Assembly: GCA_024220505.1 (NCBI GenBank) | Contig: JAKZZE010000021.1 | Span: 496,001-560,000 of the forward strand | Source of the DNA: Rhizopus arrhizus | Taxonomy: Eukaryota > Mucoromycota > Mucoromycetes > Mucorales > Rhizopodaceae | Length of the DNA stretch: 64,000 nucleotides | Direction: 5' to 3' | Part shown: positions 37,073 to 47,660 of the stretch, one piece after another | Layout of the letters: each line of letters starts with the position of its first letter | Numbering within the stretch: the stretch's first letter is position 1 | Notes under the pieces: model-generated | The model's database searches: none | The model's input: only the letters and a program-made list of their open reading frames with translations | Told to the model about the DNA's origin: nothing | Translations under genes and position numbers: made by a program

Positions 37073-39425
37073 TCAACAATCATCTAAAAAGTCAATGAAA
37101 TGCCACACTTGTAGTAGAACTGATCATGCAACACCTTCTAGATCCAAGCATTCTTATCATGTAAAGAGTACGATAGAGGTACACCAACAGTTTATAAATT
37201 CTTCAGTTATCAAAGTAAATTTGAATAAGACTTGCATGGATGCTAATATGATTTTGGAAATCCAAAAATTGGTATCTCATACAATTCAAGCCGTCTATAC
37301 TGGATCTATGTTTGCAAACCACTTTTACCTCACTTTTTACTGGGCAAGAAAAGAAAGCTGATGAAGAATTCAAGAATTGCTTTGATAAGCTTTGCGAGAC
37401 TTTATCTAAAAAAATCAGCTCGGATGAGGTCGAATGTCAAGAGCATCAAACAATTGCTTCATCTATGGCAAATTAATATGATGATTTAGTGCGTAACAGT
37501 ATTTTAAGCATCTTTGAAAGTAACTATCCTCTGATTTCTTGACCTTTTCTCTAAATTTGGTCACAATATTTTCTGTGGTGATAGTTAAACTGTAGCACAA
37601 AGAAAGTCTCTTGCTCGTCATGTCTATTAAAAGAAGCCAAGTCACTCTACTTTTAAATGATCTTCTGTTGAGAATAGAGATGCTAACAAAAATAATTCCA
37701 AAGGTGTCCTTTTATATTGGAAGGAGTATGACACTCCCAACTCTAAGAATCCAACTGAAGTGAATGCTTATGCAAGTCCGTATGACTATCTTAGATGGCT
37801 TCTCGTTATACAAGAGGAAATGAATAAAAAGCAATTCATTCAAGAGAATGTTACCCAAAATGTTGCTGCCCCTGATTATATTCATAGGAATCCGAAGTCT
37901 ACTGAGAGTATCACCCGTCCAAATGCTAAAGACTACAAAAGTTTAAAGGAGGCTGTTCTGGTATCCATTCAGCCCAAACAAGCCCTTGGAAGCCTTAAAG
38001 AAGCTTGAAAAACTATATGCTGATGATTTGGAAACTGTCAAGGTGTTTATTAAGGATACTCAAAAGGAGATTCAAGACAACATATTTAAGTCCAGAAAGT
38101 GCACTGATTCTAGAGCGCCCAGAATGCTTTCTTTACTTCTATTATATGATCTCAAACCCAAGTCTGTCCAAATTGATGAGCAAGTTTTCTGGAAGATTGT
38201 CAAGTCATGTACCAGTGATAAAGAAAGCATTCCCTAAAAAAGCAACTTATGATAAACTTACAGCACGATGCTCAAAAATCTTTGACTTTTCTAAAATAGG
38301 CATTGAGAATAATAATTGGATATCAAATGACAAAGGCAAGTTTTAGTAACCATACTATTTTCACAAACCTATTTATCGTTTTTAACTGATAATCGCTTTT
38401 AGGAATCTGAATCATGCAAATGATTGCTATGTTGAACTTATTTTCAAAAAGCCCTAAAAAATATCTCCAAATACGGGTAAAATGCAAAGTGTTCTGACTC
38501 CCAAAGGCTTTGCAAAAGAAATTAAGAACAATGAAGTTTTTGTTTGGAGCGTTGATCCCGATGTCACTGATATCCTTACTGCGATTGCTTCTGGTTCCTC
38601 ATCTTCAAAGGAAATGATTAGAAAGACACCTACTAAAGAATACTATCATATGTGTGGTTTCAATCGTGCTCCCCTAAAGTGTATGGAACATCAACAACAC
38701 AACCAAGTTTTTAGTTTTGTTAGAGAACTACCCACTCTCAAAACATCAAATTCGATCGATTTCTCAAAATTTGTTTCTATTAGAATAAAAAACTACCAAA
38801 GTCCCTGACTACTATAACAAGGATAACTAGTAAGAGACTTTTATTAGAGGATAAGTATTTTATAGTCACAACATATAGCTTTAGATTAGTCAAATAGTAA
38901 AAAAAGCTGCTCATGAGATTGCGAAAAGACTAGTTGATGATAGTATCAAGTACAGCAATAATAGTTCTATCAGTGAAAAGAAACTACACTATGATGATAA
39001 GCAAAAATGGATCCCCACTTCCTCCAAAAGATAACAAGCCAGCTATCCCTTACAAGAAAAGAATAGCTGTTTATGATGATGGCACTTTTTCTGGATCTAT
39101 GAAAGGAAAAACTCTTTCTTCTACCAGACGGATTAATGATGCTTTCTAAGAGGTGTTGAAGGATTCACAAGAGAAAGCTGAATTTATCTATATTGCTGAG
39201 GCTTTTACTAGTCAGACATGTTATCAATATAAAGCCAAAAGCTTAACAAATACTATTTCAGCTGGATCAAAATCGAAAAGTACAAGTTGTCTTCAAGTGT
39301 AACTTTTGTAGTACAGTATGGAATCGTGAGGTGATGGCTGTCAGAAACACACACTATATTTCTACATGTTACAACATAATAATGAAAGACCTCCCAGATA
39401 CATGCATTTTGTTGCTTATGAGGAC
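36590..39425 (+). pseudogene. Decayed Fanzor (eukaryotic TnpB-like RNA-guided nuclease)
   Basis: Plus-strand fragments in several frames follow the order of a Mucoromycota Fanzor. An N-terminal zinc-finger block KCHTCSRTDHATPSRSKH (37101) is followed by QKLVSHTIQAVYTGSMFANH. Helical middle pieces follow (37760-38240). RuvC-I is NNEVFVWSVDPDVTDILTAI (Asp codon 38554) with RKTPTKEYYHMCGFN after it. The segment KKAAHEIAKRLVDDSIKYS is at 38900. RuvC-II is EFIYIAEAFTSQTC (Glu codon 39198). The zinc ribbon is degraded (TCYQYK, then CNFC at 39298-39309), and RuvC-III reads VWNREVMA. Lesions include many stops, frame changes, an A-tract at 37030 and substitutions at conserved spots (DPG to DPD, second ribbon Cys to Tyr, NRD to NRE). 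Clearly inactive. I saw no flanking TIR or guide-RNA structure. Confidence 0.75.
37030..37067. repeat. 38-nt poly(A) tract
   Basis: An uninterrupted A run inside the Fanzor relic, in the Lys-rich linker before the CxxC block (KKGKQVALRIAKKK). Probably an expanded AAA/AAG lysine stretch after loss of selection. Confidence 0.9.
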
Positions 39426-39479
39426 TGTGTGAGAGCTCTAAGGTGTTCTCATTCCTTATCTAGCAGGTAAATTGTATAT

Positions 39480-39717
39480 AATGCTTTTTGTGATAATCTT
39501 TTAATAACATTCATTTTATGCATTTATATCTTTTGGTATCTCTCTTGTTTTCACTTCTTACTCTATCTCAACTACCCTGACTTTCTCATATCAATTACTC
39601 TCAAAATGCTACTACTTCATTTCCAAATTATTTTTTTTATTTTCTTATTTTTTGTATGAGGATTTTATTCTAATGCCGTCTCCAGACGAGCACTATTATC
39701 TCCAAAATATTGTAAAA
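39480..39717. other. Spacer between Fanzor relic and MITE
   Basis: AT-rich, T-rich tracts, no gene seen. Confidence 0.4.
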
Positions 39718-39719
39718 TA

Positions 39720-39819
39720 CACCATTTCCAGAAAGTAAAGTCGCATTTTTGCAAACTTTATAATACAATGTATATAAAAAAGCGACAAGTAAACACGAAA
39801 TTTATTCCTGAAAATAGTG
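39720..39819. mobile_element. 100-bp MITE, copy 2, flanked by TA
   Basis: The same family as 1062-1153 but in the opposite orientation. Ends CACCATTTCCAGAAAGTAAA and complement of CACTATTTTCAGGAATAAA, flanked by TA at 39718-39719 and 39820-39821. It sits about 105 bp upstream of the mannosyltransferase start, so it may form part of that promoter. Confidence 0.8.
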
Positions 39820-39923
39820 TATCACTTTAGAACAATGGCAAAAAAAAATGCTGTATTTAAAAGTTGTTTAAAATTGATGTATGTGTTTGTTCATTTCACT
39901 TCTGATTATTTTTATATAAAAAA

Positions 39924-41220
39924 ATGATCCCTGCTAGATATGGAAGGACATTATTATTAATATTGCTGCCAATATGCATTTTGCTTATTACTTACTATAG
40001 CATATTGAATAAGAACAACAACAACTATTCGTCTTATCATTATGACTATAAACACTCAAAAGACGGAAATATTCAAAGAGAAAATGCAGCATTTGTAATT
40101 TTGGCCAGAAATGAAGACCTTAATGATCTCCGTGATACAATGCAGATGCTTGAGGATAGATTTAATCATAAGTTTAATTACCCTTATGTCTTCTTAAACA
40201 ACGATCCTTTTAGTGACAGATTCAAAGAGTTTACAACTGGCTTGTCTTCAGGCAAGACATACTATGGACAATTGACATCTCAAATGTGGAGTTATCCAGA
40301 CTGGATTGACCAAGAAAAAGCAAGACTTGCGAGAGAGAAAATGGCAGCTGAAGACGTTATTTATGGTGGTTTGGAATCATACAGACACATGTGCAGGTAT
40401 TAACAATGAGGTCAAGAATTGCATGTTAAACTAAAACTGGAATGTAGATTTCAAAGTGGATTCTTTTTTAGACATCCTTTAATGGAGCAGTTTGATTACT
40501 ATTGGTAAAACAAAATATTTTATATATGTCTTTTCAAACAATTCTTTTTTTAGGCGAGTAGAGCCACATGTCAAATTCAATTGTGATATAAATTACGATC
40601 CTTTCAGAGTGATGAGAGAAAAGGATTTGAAATATGGTTTTGCTATATCTCTTACAGAATATGGAAATACCATCCCTACATTATGGCAAACAGTGAAAGA
40701 ATTTATAAAAGAATATCCTCAACATGTGATACCAGCAAATAGTCCTGACAGTTTAATGAAGTGGATCACCAATGATGAGGGAGAGACTTACAATCTTTGT
40801 CATTTTTGGAGTAACTTCGAAATTGCTTCACTCTCTTGGCTTAGATCACAAGCCTATTTGGATTATTTCAACTATCTTGATAAAGCAGGTGGTTTCTTTT
40901 ATGAAAGATGGGGTGATGCTCCTGTGCATTCTATTGCTGCTGCATTAATGCTAAAGAAATCAGAAGTTCATTTTTTTTATGATATGGGTTATTTCCATAA
41001 TCCTTTTAAACAATGTCCAAGCGAACCTGGGTGGTTGCCTGCTGAGAAATGTAGTTGTGATCCTACAGATAGTATTGGTAAGTTGAGTAATAGACTTTTT
41101 AAGGACTTTTTTCCATTTACTTTTTTTGTATCAGATAAACATTGGTGGAGTTGTACTCCTCAATTTTTGAAGCTTGTCGGTAAGAAAAGCACTGACTTCC
41201 TCATCACTGAAAGATATTAG
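39924..41220 (+). CDS. Alpha-1,2-mannosyltransferase, KTR/KRE2 family (GT15)
   Basis: Three exons (39924-40396, 40472-40504, 40554-41220), 390 aa. A type II Golgi membrane protein: a short cytoplasmic N-terminus (MIPARYGR), one TM helix ([20 protein letters not shown]), then a stem. The catalytic domain contains [63 protein letters not shown] across the two introns, the family signature [18 protein letters not shown], and [18 protein letters not shown]. The 33-nt middle exon is confirmed by phase and by the conserved [16 protein letters not shown]. It adds alpha-1,2-mannose to O- or N-linked glycans of secreted or wall proteins. It is the last intact host gene before the repeat-rich region. 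Confidence 0.93.
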
Positions 41221-43388
41221 AGGATTGTTTAATAAAGTCTATTATTTTTCTCATTTTAGAAAGCTTCTTCGAGCTTGGACAAAAAAACAAAACTGCGAGG
41301 TTGTTGTAAAATTCACGATATGATTCTGTTTGTAGGCCTCGAGATATGAATTTTTGATAAAGTTTGAGTATAAAAGATGTTGAGAGAAAGCAAATTCACT
41401 TGTTATGAGCGATCACTAAATCTTGTTTTAAAGTAGATCAGACTTGATATAAAGATAATAATAGCTTGATATGACTTGTTCTTGATATTTAGTAAAATTA
41501 TAAGAAAACAAAAGAGGTTTGCTTTGAATGATATTTATTTAAAATAATCAAAAGTAAGTAAAATAAGTGTTTATAGTTTTTATGTATTTTCAACTTTGGA
41601 CATTGCATTAAACCTTATGTATCTTCGGAATCAAAAATCAAGGTTTACATCTTTACATTATGGTAAGGTAAAGATCAAAGAATTTTAATAAAAGAAAAGG
41701 TACTTGAGATTTATTTGAATAAAGTATTTCAAAAATAGTTAAGCAAGCTTGTCGTCAGTGTTATAATTTTTCTTCCTTTAATGGCTTCGAAATAGAATAA
41801 AGCTGATAAAAAAGAATAAGAAATATGAGACTTGAGTTAAGTATTTATATTGGATTCGCTTGTTGTAAGTGGCCACAAGATCTTGTTAAGTAGATCAGAC
41901 TTGTTTGTAATAAGGTAACTTGACGAGTGTTTTTAAGAATGTTTACAATGAAAATAATTGGCTTCAAGGGACTTGTCTTGCTTGTGTTTTAAGAGTGTTA
42001 TACCAAAAGATTCAGGGATAAAGATACTTGATTTATTGGATAAAATATATTTAAAATAAGTAAAGTTAAGGTGCGTAAGTCAAGAGAATTGAAGTAAAAT
42101 AAAAATAAAAACTTGTCTATTTTATAGACAAAGGAAAATAAGATTTGATTTTTGAGGTAAGGTTCGACTTTGAAATAAAGTTCAAAAAAAAAAAAAAATG
42201 AATAAGGTAAAAAATTAAAGAAAATCACAAACCGCAGCCATTGCTGGTGTTAATGTTGTTAGATTTTTTCGTTACAGTAACTTGGTTCGTCACAGTATTA
42301 CAACACTACAACAGATTCAAGTAGTGTAATATCGTTTGAGTTTATTGGGTTAAGGTTTAAATAAGCAGAGATTTGAGTTGCAATTAATATAAGAGTTGAC
42401 TTTTTGTGAATTAGATTTGGCTTGATTCGCTTGATAGAGTGACCACCAGATCTTGTAAAGTAGATCAATCTTGTTTTGATTCGTAAAAAGGTTTGTTTAA
42501 AGTAAAAATAAAATAAAAAGGGATACAATGAAGATAGTTAGCTTCAAGGAACTTGATTTTGTAGTTGTAATAGAACCTCAAAAGAGCTTTTTTAAAAGGA
42601 TAATTGATAAATTTATTCAAAGAAAAATAAAGTAAATAAAATTGTGGATTTTGTAAGTAAAAGTTTTAAAGTGCAAAGATCGAAGTGAAGTTTTTATATC
42701 CTGAGGAATAAATCCTCAGTATTTATTGTTATTTTATTGGATGTCTTGTAGGTTTGTGTTTTAATAGAGTAAAGTTTGCTTGTAAAGCTTGATTGTAAGG
42801 TTGAGATTGACTTGTAAGTTGTTGTTTAATATAGAATTTAAGCGGATGCTTGTTAAGTAGTGACCACCAGATCTTATATGTAAGATCAATACGATGTTTC
42901 TTGATAAAATAATATAAAAAGTAAAGTAAAATAAGAGGACAGGAAATTTTATGAGTAAGTTAGCCTGCTTTATTGAGTTTAGTATATAAAAATATAAAAG
43001 AACTTGACTTATTTTTCTTCCTTGACTGAAAGGTTGGGATATATATTATGAGATTGGAGTTTGTAAGGTTTTTATAGTTTTAAATAGGTTTAATCCAAGA
43101 GAGTCTTGATATAAGATAAAAGGTTTAGGTAGGATTTGATCCCAAAAAGAGTAATGGTTTGAATATGTGTTGCTTGAGTAAAGTGACCACCAGATCTTAT
43201 AAGTAGATCAAACTGTTTTGAGTTAAGTAAAGTAAAAAGATAAAATAAAAAGGATTACAATGAAGTGTATATTCTTCAAGGGACTTCTTGTTCTTGTGAA
43301 AATAAAAAAGGATTTACTAAAGGGATATTTATTTATATGTAAATAAAGGTAAAAAAGATAAGAGTATTCAAGTAAAGCAAAATTTTGA
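41221..43388 (+). repeat. Array of AT-rich repeat units carrying hairpin boxes A and B
   Basis: At least five diverged units in one orientation. Box A (GTGACCACCAGATCTT, spacer, AAGTAGATCA) occurs at 41409 (diverged), 41870, 42439, 42860 and 43183. About 80 bp after some of them is box B (TACAATGAAGATAGTTAGC then CTTCAAGGGACTTG) at 41943, 42523 and 43255. Units are separated by AT-rich DNA with a shared TTTATTGAGT/TTATTCAAAG phrase. Spacing of box A is 320-575 bp. The 41860-42055 unit is nearly identical to 49130-49330. The 42340-42725 unit is near-identical to 62670-63050, and the 42740-42920 unit resembles 63190-63350. No coding capacity; the family is unrecognised. Could be the terminal or non-coding part of a large element. 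Confidence 0.75.
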
Positions 43389-43430
43389 TTCAAGGTCGAA
43401 TGAATTCTCGCAAGAATTACATGAGACCTC

Positions 43431-43526
43431 AATACACTCATATACTTAATTATAATTGCTGTGACCTTCTTTTTTATTTAATTAACGAAAATTTTAAAGT
43501 TTTTTTTTTTTGATTCCTTGATCTTC
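43431..43526. repeat. DIRS-A left inverted terminal repeat
   Basis: Begins AATACACTCATATACTTAAT and ends at GATTCCTTGATCTTC. Pairs with 47566-47660; the two differ mainly by T-run length. Confidence 0.9.
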
Positions 43527-43576
43527 TTTTTCGTTCAGGTCATAACCACTAAATCGAAACATCCTTCAATATCAGC

Positions 43577-44482
43577 ATGTCAAACGATGAACAAACATCT
43601 ACCTTGCAAGAGCAGATGGCTCTTTTGCAACAGCAGTTACAACAACAACAACAACAACAACAAGATACTATTCTTCAATTGTTGCAACAACAACAACAGC
43701 AACAGCAACAATATCCTGCCCACCAACCTCAACCTATGCAGGACAGCGGTGATAACTCTCTTCCAACTCCTCGTGCCAAATATGAATGGACCCCCTCCAA
43801 CGAGTTAGTCACACTTTTGGATATGGATCAGGATTTGTTTGTCGGTACCCCTCTTACTGATAAACAACGCGCTAGCCTCATCGATCTCTACCCACCCATT
43901 GCTGCTTTGGACTATCGCCCTCCTGACGCGGTTCCTGCAGCATACGGTCATATGAATGAATCTCAACGTTCGCATGATGCCTCGTTGAAATCAATTCAGT
44001 ATCTTTTATCAGCAGTCTTTCGACCTTTGGATCTCTTAGGCCACCAACTACTTAATGCTCGAGAGACCAATGATATTCAGCACAGCCTAAAAATTCTTCA
44101 TGATGCCAGGGCCCTGTTACTTAATGTTAGTAACTCCGTCAACACCTATCGCAATGGCATCGCGATTAAGGCGGTCAACAAATCATTCAAACCCGACTTG
44201 ACTGGCGACAGTAGACATACCATGCCCTCCGACCAGTTCCACTCTATGATTGGTCAGCTTAACTCTACTCAAAAAACCATTAAGGAGGCACAGCGGGGTT
44301 CGAAGCCCTTTCGATCAGGTCCACCATCTCAGCATGGTGGTAAAACCTTCAACAACAACAACAGCTTTACTTCCACTTCCTCGTCCAACAACAACCGTTT
44401 CAACCAACAACGTAAGTCCACTCACCAATCTGGATCAACATCAAATTTTTTCAAGGCCAGAAACAACAACAACAGATCGTAG
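43577..44482 (+). CDS. DIRS-A gag-like protein
   Basis: 301 aa. It starts MSNDEQTSTLQEQMALLQQQ and runs into CAA/CAG-rich glutamine tracts (residues about 18-52). A structured region follows (TPRAKYEWTPSNELVTLLDM, HQLLNARETNDIQHSLKILH, RALLLNVSNSVNTYRNGIAI) and an Asn/Ser/Arg-rich basic tail (NNNRFNQQRKSTHQSG, FFKARNNNNRS) suited to nucleic acid binding. No CCHC knuckle is seen. It presumably packages element RNA. It ends 3 bp into the start of the pol reading frame, so pol expression probably needs a frameshift or separate initiation. The gag role is inferred from position and composition. Confidence 0.75.
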   Translation: MSNDEQTSTLQEQMALLQQQLQQQQQQQQDTILQLLQQQQQQQQQYPAHQPQPMQDSGDNSLPTPRAKYEWTPSNELVTLLDMDQDLFVGTPLTDKQRASLIDLYPPIAALDYRPPDAVPAAYGHMNESQRSHDASLKSIQYLLSAVFRPLDLLGHQLLNARETNDIQHSLKILHDARALLLNVSNSVNTYRNGIAIKAVNKSFKPDLTGDSRHTMPSDQFHSMIGQLNSTQKTIKEAQRGSKPFRSGPPSQHGGKTFNNNNSFTSTSSSNNNRFNQQRKSTHQSGSTSNFFKARNNNNRS

Positions 44483-46374
44483 GGGGACGCCTTCGTCACT
44501 TCTACCACGAATGGGAAACAGTAACCAACAGCTCTTGGCTTCTCAATACTATTCAGCACGGTTACCTCATTCCATTCACTCAACCTCCACCTCTCACCTC
44601 TCAACCGCAACCTATATCACCTCTAGACTCCGACCAACACCAACTAATCGAGCAATCAATTCAAGATTTACTTCAACAAAAGGCCATCAAGGAAGTGAAG
44701 AATTCTACACCAGGTTTTTACAGCTCAATCTTTGTAATTCCCAAGAAAAACAAAGGAACAAGACCCGTCTTCAACCTCAAGGCACTAAATCAATTTATAC
44801 AGGCACCACCATTCAAAATGGAAACTCTTTCAGAAGTCTCACTTTTGATAAGGAAAAACGACTATCTCACCTCGATCGACCTTCACTCGGCTTTTACCCA
44901 TATTCCAATCCATCCAGCATCAAGGAAGTATCTACGATTCCATTGGAAAGGCAAAATATGGGAGTACACAACAGCCCCTTTCGGTCTCAATATCGTACCT
45001 TATCTTTTCACCAAACTGACTCGTCCGATCCTTCAATGGGCACGCAACCAGGGTATACGAATCAGCGGATACTTGGACGATTTGATTTGTATAGCAACCA
45101 GTTATCAACAGGCAGTTCAGCACACTCAAATAGTAGTCAGCAAACTTCAGTCACTAGGATGGATAATCAATTGGGACAAATCGGCACTCACACCGACTCA
45201 GCAATTGGAGCACTTGGGTTTCGGTCTGGACACAACAACAATGGAATCTCGGGTACCAACAGCAAAAATCCGGGATTTGAAGAAATCATTACAACAGGTT
45301 CTACGACAGCCAGTGCAGACACCGAGACTTATTCACAGCTTGACGATGAGGATACAAGCAGCAACGTTTGCACTTCTACCAGCACGTCTGTACACACGAC
45401 ATCTTCTTCGACACAAGAATCAAACTGTCCGACAGTCCAGCGATTGGGACCAGCCACAACCTCTACCACCAGAATGCTTGAAGGAAATTCGAACATGGAT
45501 GCATCGACTACAGCAGTGGAACGGGAGGTCTTTTCTACCCCAAACACCAAAGAAAACACTATTTGTGGACGCGAGCGATACGGGATGGGGATGTCACTGG
45601 CAACAACAAACCACACACGGCTACTGGAACCAGCAAGAGGCTCAACAATCGATCAACTGGAGGGAGTTGAAAGCAGCATTCCTTGCAATTCAGTCATTCA
45701 ATATTCAAAACACCAATCTCCTAATTCGGACCGACAACACCACTTCATTGAGTTATATCAACAAGCAAGGGGGGACACGTTCACTATCGTTGATGACTCT
45801 AGCAATAGATCTGTGGAAGTATTGTCTGAAACACCAGATCCACTTAACAGCCCAACATATACCGGGTGTGGAGAACAACATAGCGGACAGGGAATCGCGC
45901 AAGATATTTTACAAGAATCAGTGGAGAATACACCCAACAGCATTTCAAACCCTGCAACAACAATTCGGGTTCCACGACGTAGATCTGTTTGCCGATCGAA
46001 TTACACACTTGCTCCCAAAGTACGTGTCTTGGAAACCAGATCCGGGCGCGCTTACCCACGACGCATTCAGTCTCAGCTGGTCTCAGTTCCGCAATCCTTG
46101 GATCAACCCTCCTTGGAACATGATCACCAAGTGTCTACAGAAATTACTGCACGAGAGGGTTCCACAGGCGACCATTGTGATACCTCATTGGCCGTCTCAA
46201 CTGTACTATCCTCTTCTGGAAACACTGGCGATACAACCACCAGTTCTTCTGACACGTCGAAATCTTCAAGTGATGCATCCACAAGCAATCAATCCTTTAC
46301 GGCAGAAGAATTGGAAGCTTTCCGTGTGGCATATCTCAACAAAAAATTTGGAACCTCAGCCGAACTCACTATAG
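44476..46374 (+). CDS. DIRS-A reverse transcriptase - RNase H - methyltransferase-like protein
   Basis: The frame opens through the gag stop (IVGGRLRHFYHEWETV) and includes an internal ATG at 44695. RT: FYSSIFVIPKKNKGTRPVFN, DYLTSIDLHSAFTHIPIHP (first Asp), TTAPFGLNIVPYLFTKLTR and SGYLDDLICIA (catalytic YLDD). RNase H: KTLFVDASDTGWGCHWQ, INWRELKAAFLAI (Glu), LLIRTDNTTSLSYINKQGG and HIPGVENNIADRESR. The last part, FGFHDVDLFADRITHLLPKY to FRNPWINPPWNMITKCL, resembles the DAM-like MT module of DIRS elements; NPPW is its motif. The frame is uninterrupted. It is read in a different frame from the overlapping recombinase ORF. Confidence 0.9.
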   Translation: MVGGRLRHFYHEWETVTNSSWLLNTIQHGYLIPFTQPPPLTSQPQPISPLDSDQHQLIEQSIQDLLQQKAIKEVKNSTPGFYSSIFVIPKKNKGTRPVFNLKALNQFIQAPPFKMETLSEVSLLIRKNDYLTSIDLHSAFTHIPIHPASRKYLRFHWKGKIWEYTTAPFGLNIVPYLFTKLTRPILQWARNQGIRISGYLDDLICIATSYQQAVQHTQIVVSKLQSLGWIINWDKSALTPTQQLEHLGFGLDTTTMESRVPTAKIRDLKKSLQQVLRQPVQTPRLIHSLTMRIQAATFALLPARLYTRHLLRHKNQTVRQSSDWDQPQPLPPECLKEIRTWMHRLQQWNGRSFLPQTPKKTLFVDASDTGWGCHWQQQTTHGYWNQQEAQQSINWRELKAAFLAIQSFNIQNTNLLIRTDNTTSLSYINKQGGTRSLSLMTLAIDLWKYCLKHQIHLTAQHIPGVENNIADRESRKIFYKNQWRIHPTAFQTLQQQFGFHDVDLFADRITHLLPKYVSWKPDPGALTHDAFSLSWSQFRNPWINPPWNMITKCLQKLLHERVPQATIVIPHWPSQLYYPLLETLAIQPPVLLTRRNLQVMHPQAINPLRQKNWKLSVWHISTKNLEPQPNSL

Positions 46375-47411
46375 ACTCTCAGCAATTTCTCTCTACTTCT
46401 CTCACTTGTGATTCTACTACCAACCGTACGTATAAAGCTGCACAACTTGCTTTTGTTGAATGGGCACTTCAAAACAACATTTCAGTCAATACTTTTTCGA
46501 CTGACGATTTGGTAAACTTTCTGGTTCATATTCGATATTCTCGTAATTATCAACTCAATACTTTAAAACTTTGGCGTTCGGCTATTTCTCGCTTCCATCG
46601 TGAGCCTTCGACTCTCGCAAACTGTTCTTCACTTCATAGTTTTTTCTCGACTGTCGCTTCTGTAACAGCTCCTCGACACATTCATCGGCCTACTATTGAT
46701 TTTTCTCCTACTTTGGTTCACTTATCCAACATTTTGTCTGACACCTCTACCTCTCTTTGTTGCAACAAAAACTGGCTTTTCTTTTGGGTATGGTTGCTCT
46801 TCTCCGTCCTTCTGATCTGGCTCGTATTTCATTATTATCTGCTAAAGTGGAATCCTCAATCGGGTATTCTTACGTTCGATATTGTTGCTCCTAAAGAACG
46901 TCGTAATCAGGTCCGTATTATCAAACCGTTTCACATACATCCACATCCAGACACTCGTTTATGCCCAGTTCAATGTTTTCAGACGGTGCTTGCCCATCCT
47001 CATGCTTCTTCTCGACCTCCTGATGTCTTATTTGCCAACTCTGCAAATCCTACTTTGCCTGTCAAGTCCTCCACTATTAGCTCATGGCTCCGTCGTTTAT
47101 TGCTTCATAGTACGTCTGAATCTAGGGTCTCTGTTCGCTCCCTTGGGTCGTCTCTTGCTCTCCGTAGTGGTATTCCTGTGGATGACATTGTAACACTTGG
47201 CAATTGGCGTTCTAGTGAAACATTCCATAAATTTTATCGTCGCGAACATATGTCTACCGTCAACTTTACTACCTCGATCCTTGAAATGACTGCTGCTCCA
47301 ATCCAGGTTGAAGAACTCGATGATTTGGATCCTCAGTCACCCGTGGCTTCTGACTTTGTTGATGCGTCTGATACCTTTCCGGATGTTCCGTCTCTGGATC
47401 AGCAATTATAA
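46225..47411 (+). CDS. DIRS-A tyrosine recombinase (damaged core)
   Basis: The C-terminal part of a 1053-codon frame open from 44250; only the last roughly 380 codons look like protein. The N-terminal SAM-like domain reads FTAEELEAFRVAYLNKKFGT, TYKAAQLAFVEWALQNNIS, LWRSAISRFHREPSTLANC. The catalytic C-terminus includes RLCPVQCFQTVLAHPH, VRSLGSSLALRSGIPVDDI, LGNWRSSETFHKFYRREHM. Between about 46752 and 46862 the frame gives a hydrophobic nonsense stretch (FFWVWLLFSVLLIWLVFHYY). Another frame there encodes LLGMVALLRPSDLARISLLS, the expected box with the first catalytic Arg. Two compensating indels thus scramble the active site while keeping the ORF open. The stop lies inside the internal complementary region. 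The start is approximate. Confidence 0.8.
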
Positions 47412-47515
47412 TTAAGTATATGAGTGTATTGAGGTCTCATGTAATTCTTGCGAGAATTCATTCGACCTTGAATTACTTATTAGACCAGAAATACACTCAT
47501 ATACTTAATTATAAT
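47404..47515. repeat. DIRS-A internal complementary region
   Basis: Bases 47404-47472 are the reverse complement of the left end (43389-43457). Bases 47473-47515 are the reverse complement of the right end. This is the template thought to join the ends into a circle in DIRS replication. Confidence 0.9.
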
Positions 47516-47565
47516 GGTCCCACCCAACCCCATAGACTTTCCCTATTCTGTTATAACCTTCCGTT

Positions 47566-47660
47566 GAAGATCAAGGAATCAAAAAAAAAAACTTTAAAAT
47601 TTTCGTTAATTAAATAAAAAAGAAGGTCACAGCAATTATAATTAAGTATATGAGTGTATT
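47566..47660. repeat. DIRS-A right inverted terminal repeat
   Basis: Reverse complement of 43431-43526, beginning GAAGATCAAGGAATC and ending GTATATGAGTGTATT. Confidence 0.9.

Noticed and set aside
36590..39425. An active Fanzor system
   Set aside because: Many stops and shifts and substitutions at conserved catalytic and ribbon positions; only a relic.
43518..43808. Asn/Cys-rich ORF overlapping the gag start
   Set aside because: Out-of-frame reading of the CAA/CAG glutamine tract.
44250..46220. 1053-codon open frame as one giant protein
   Set aside because: Only its last part looks like a recombinase; the rest is Ser/Thr/Asn-rich out-of-frame reading of the RT gene.
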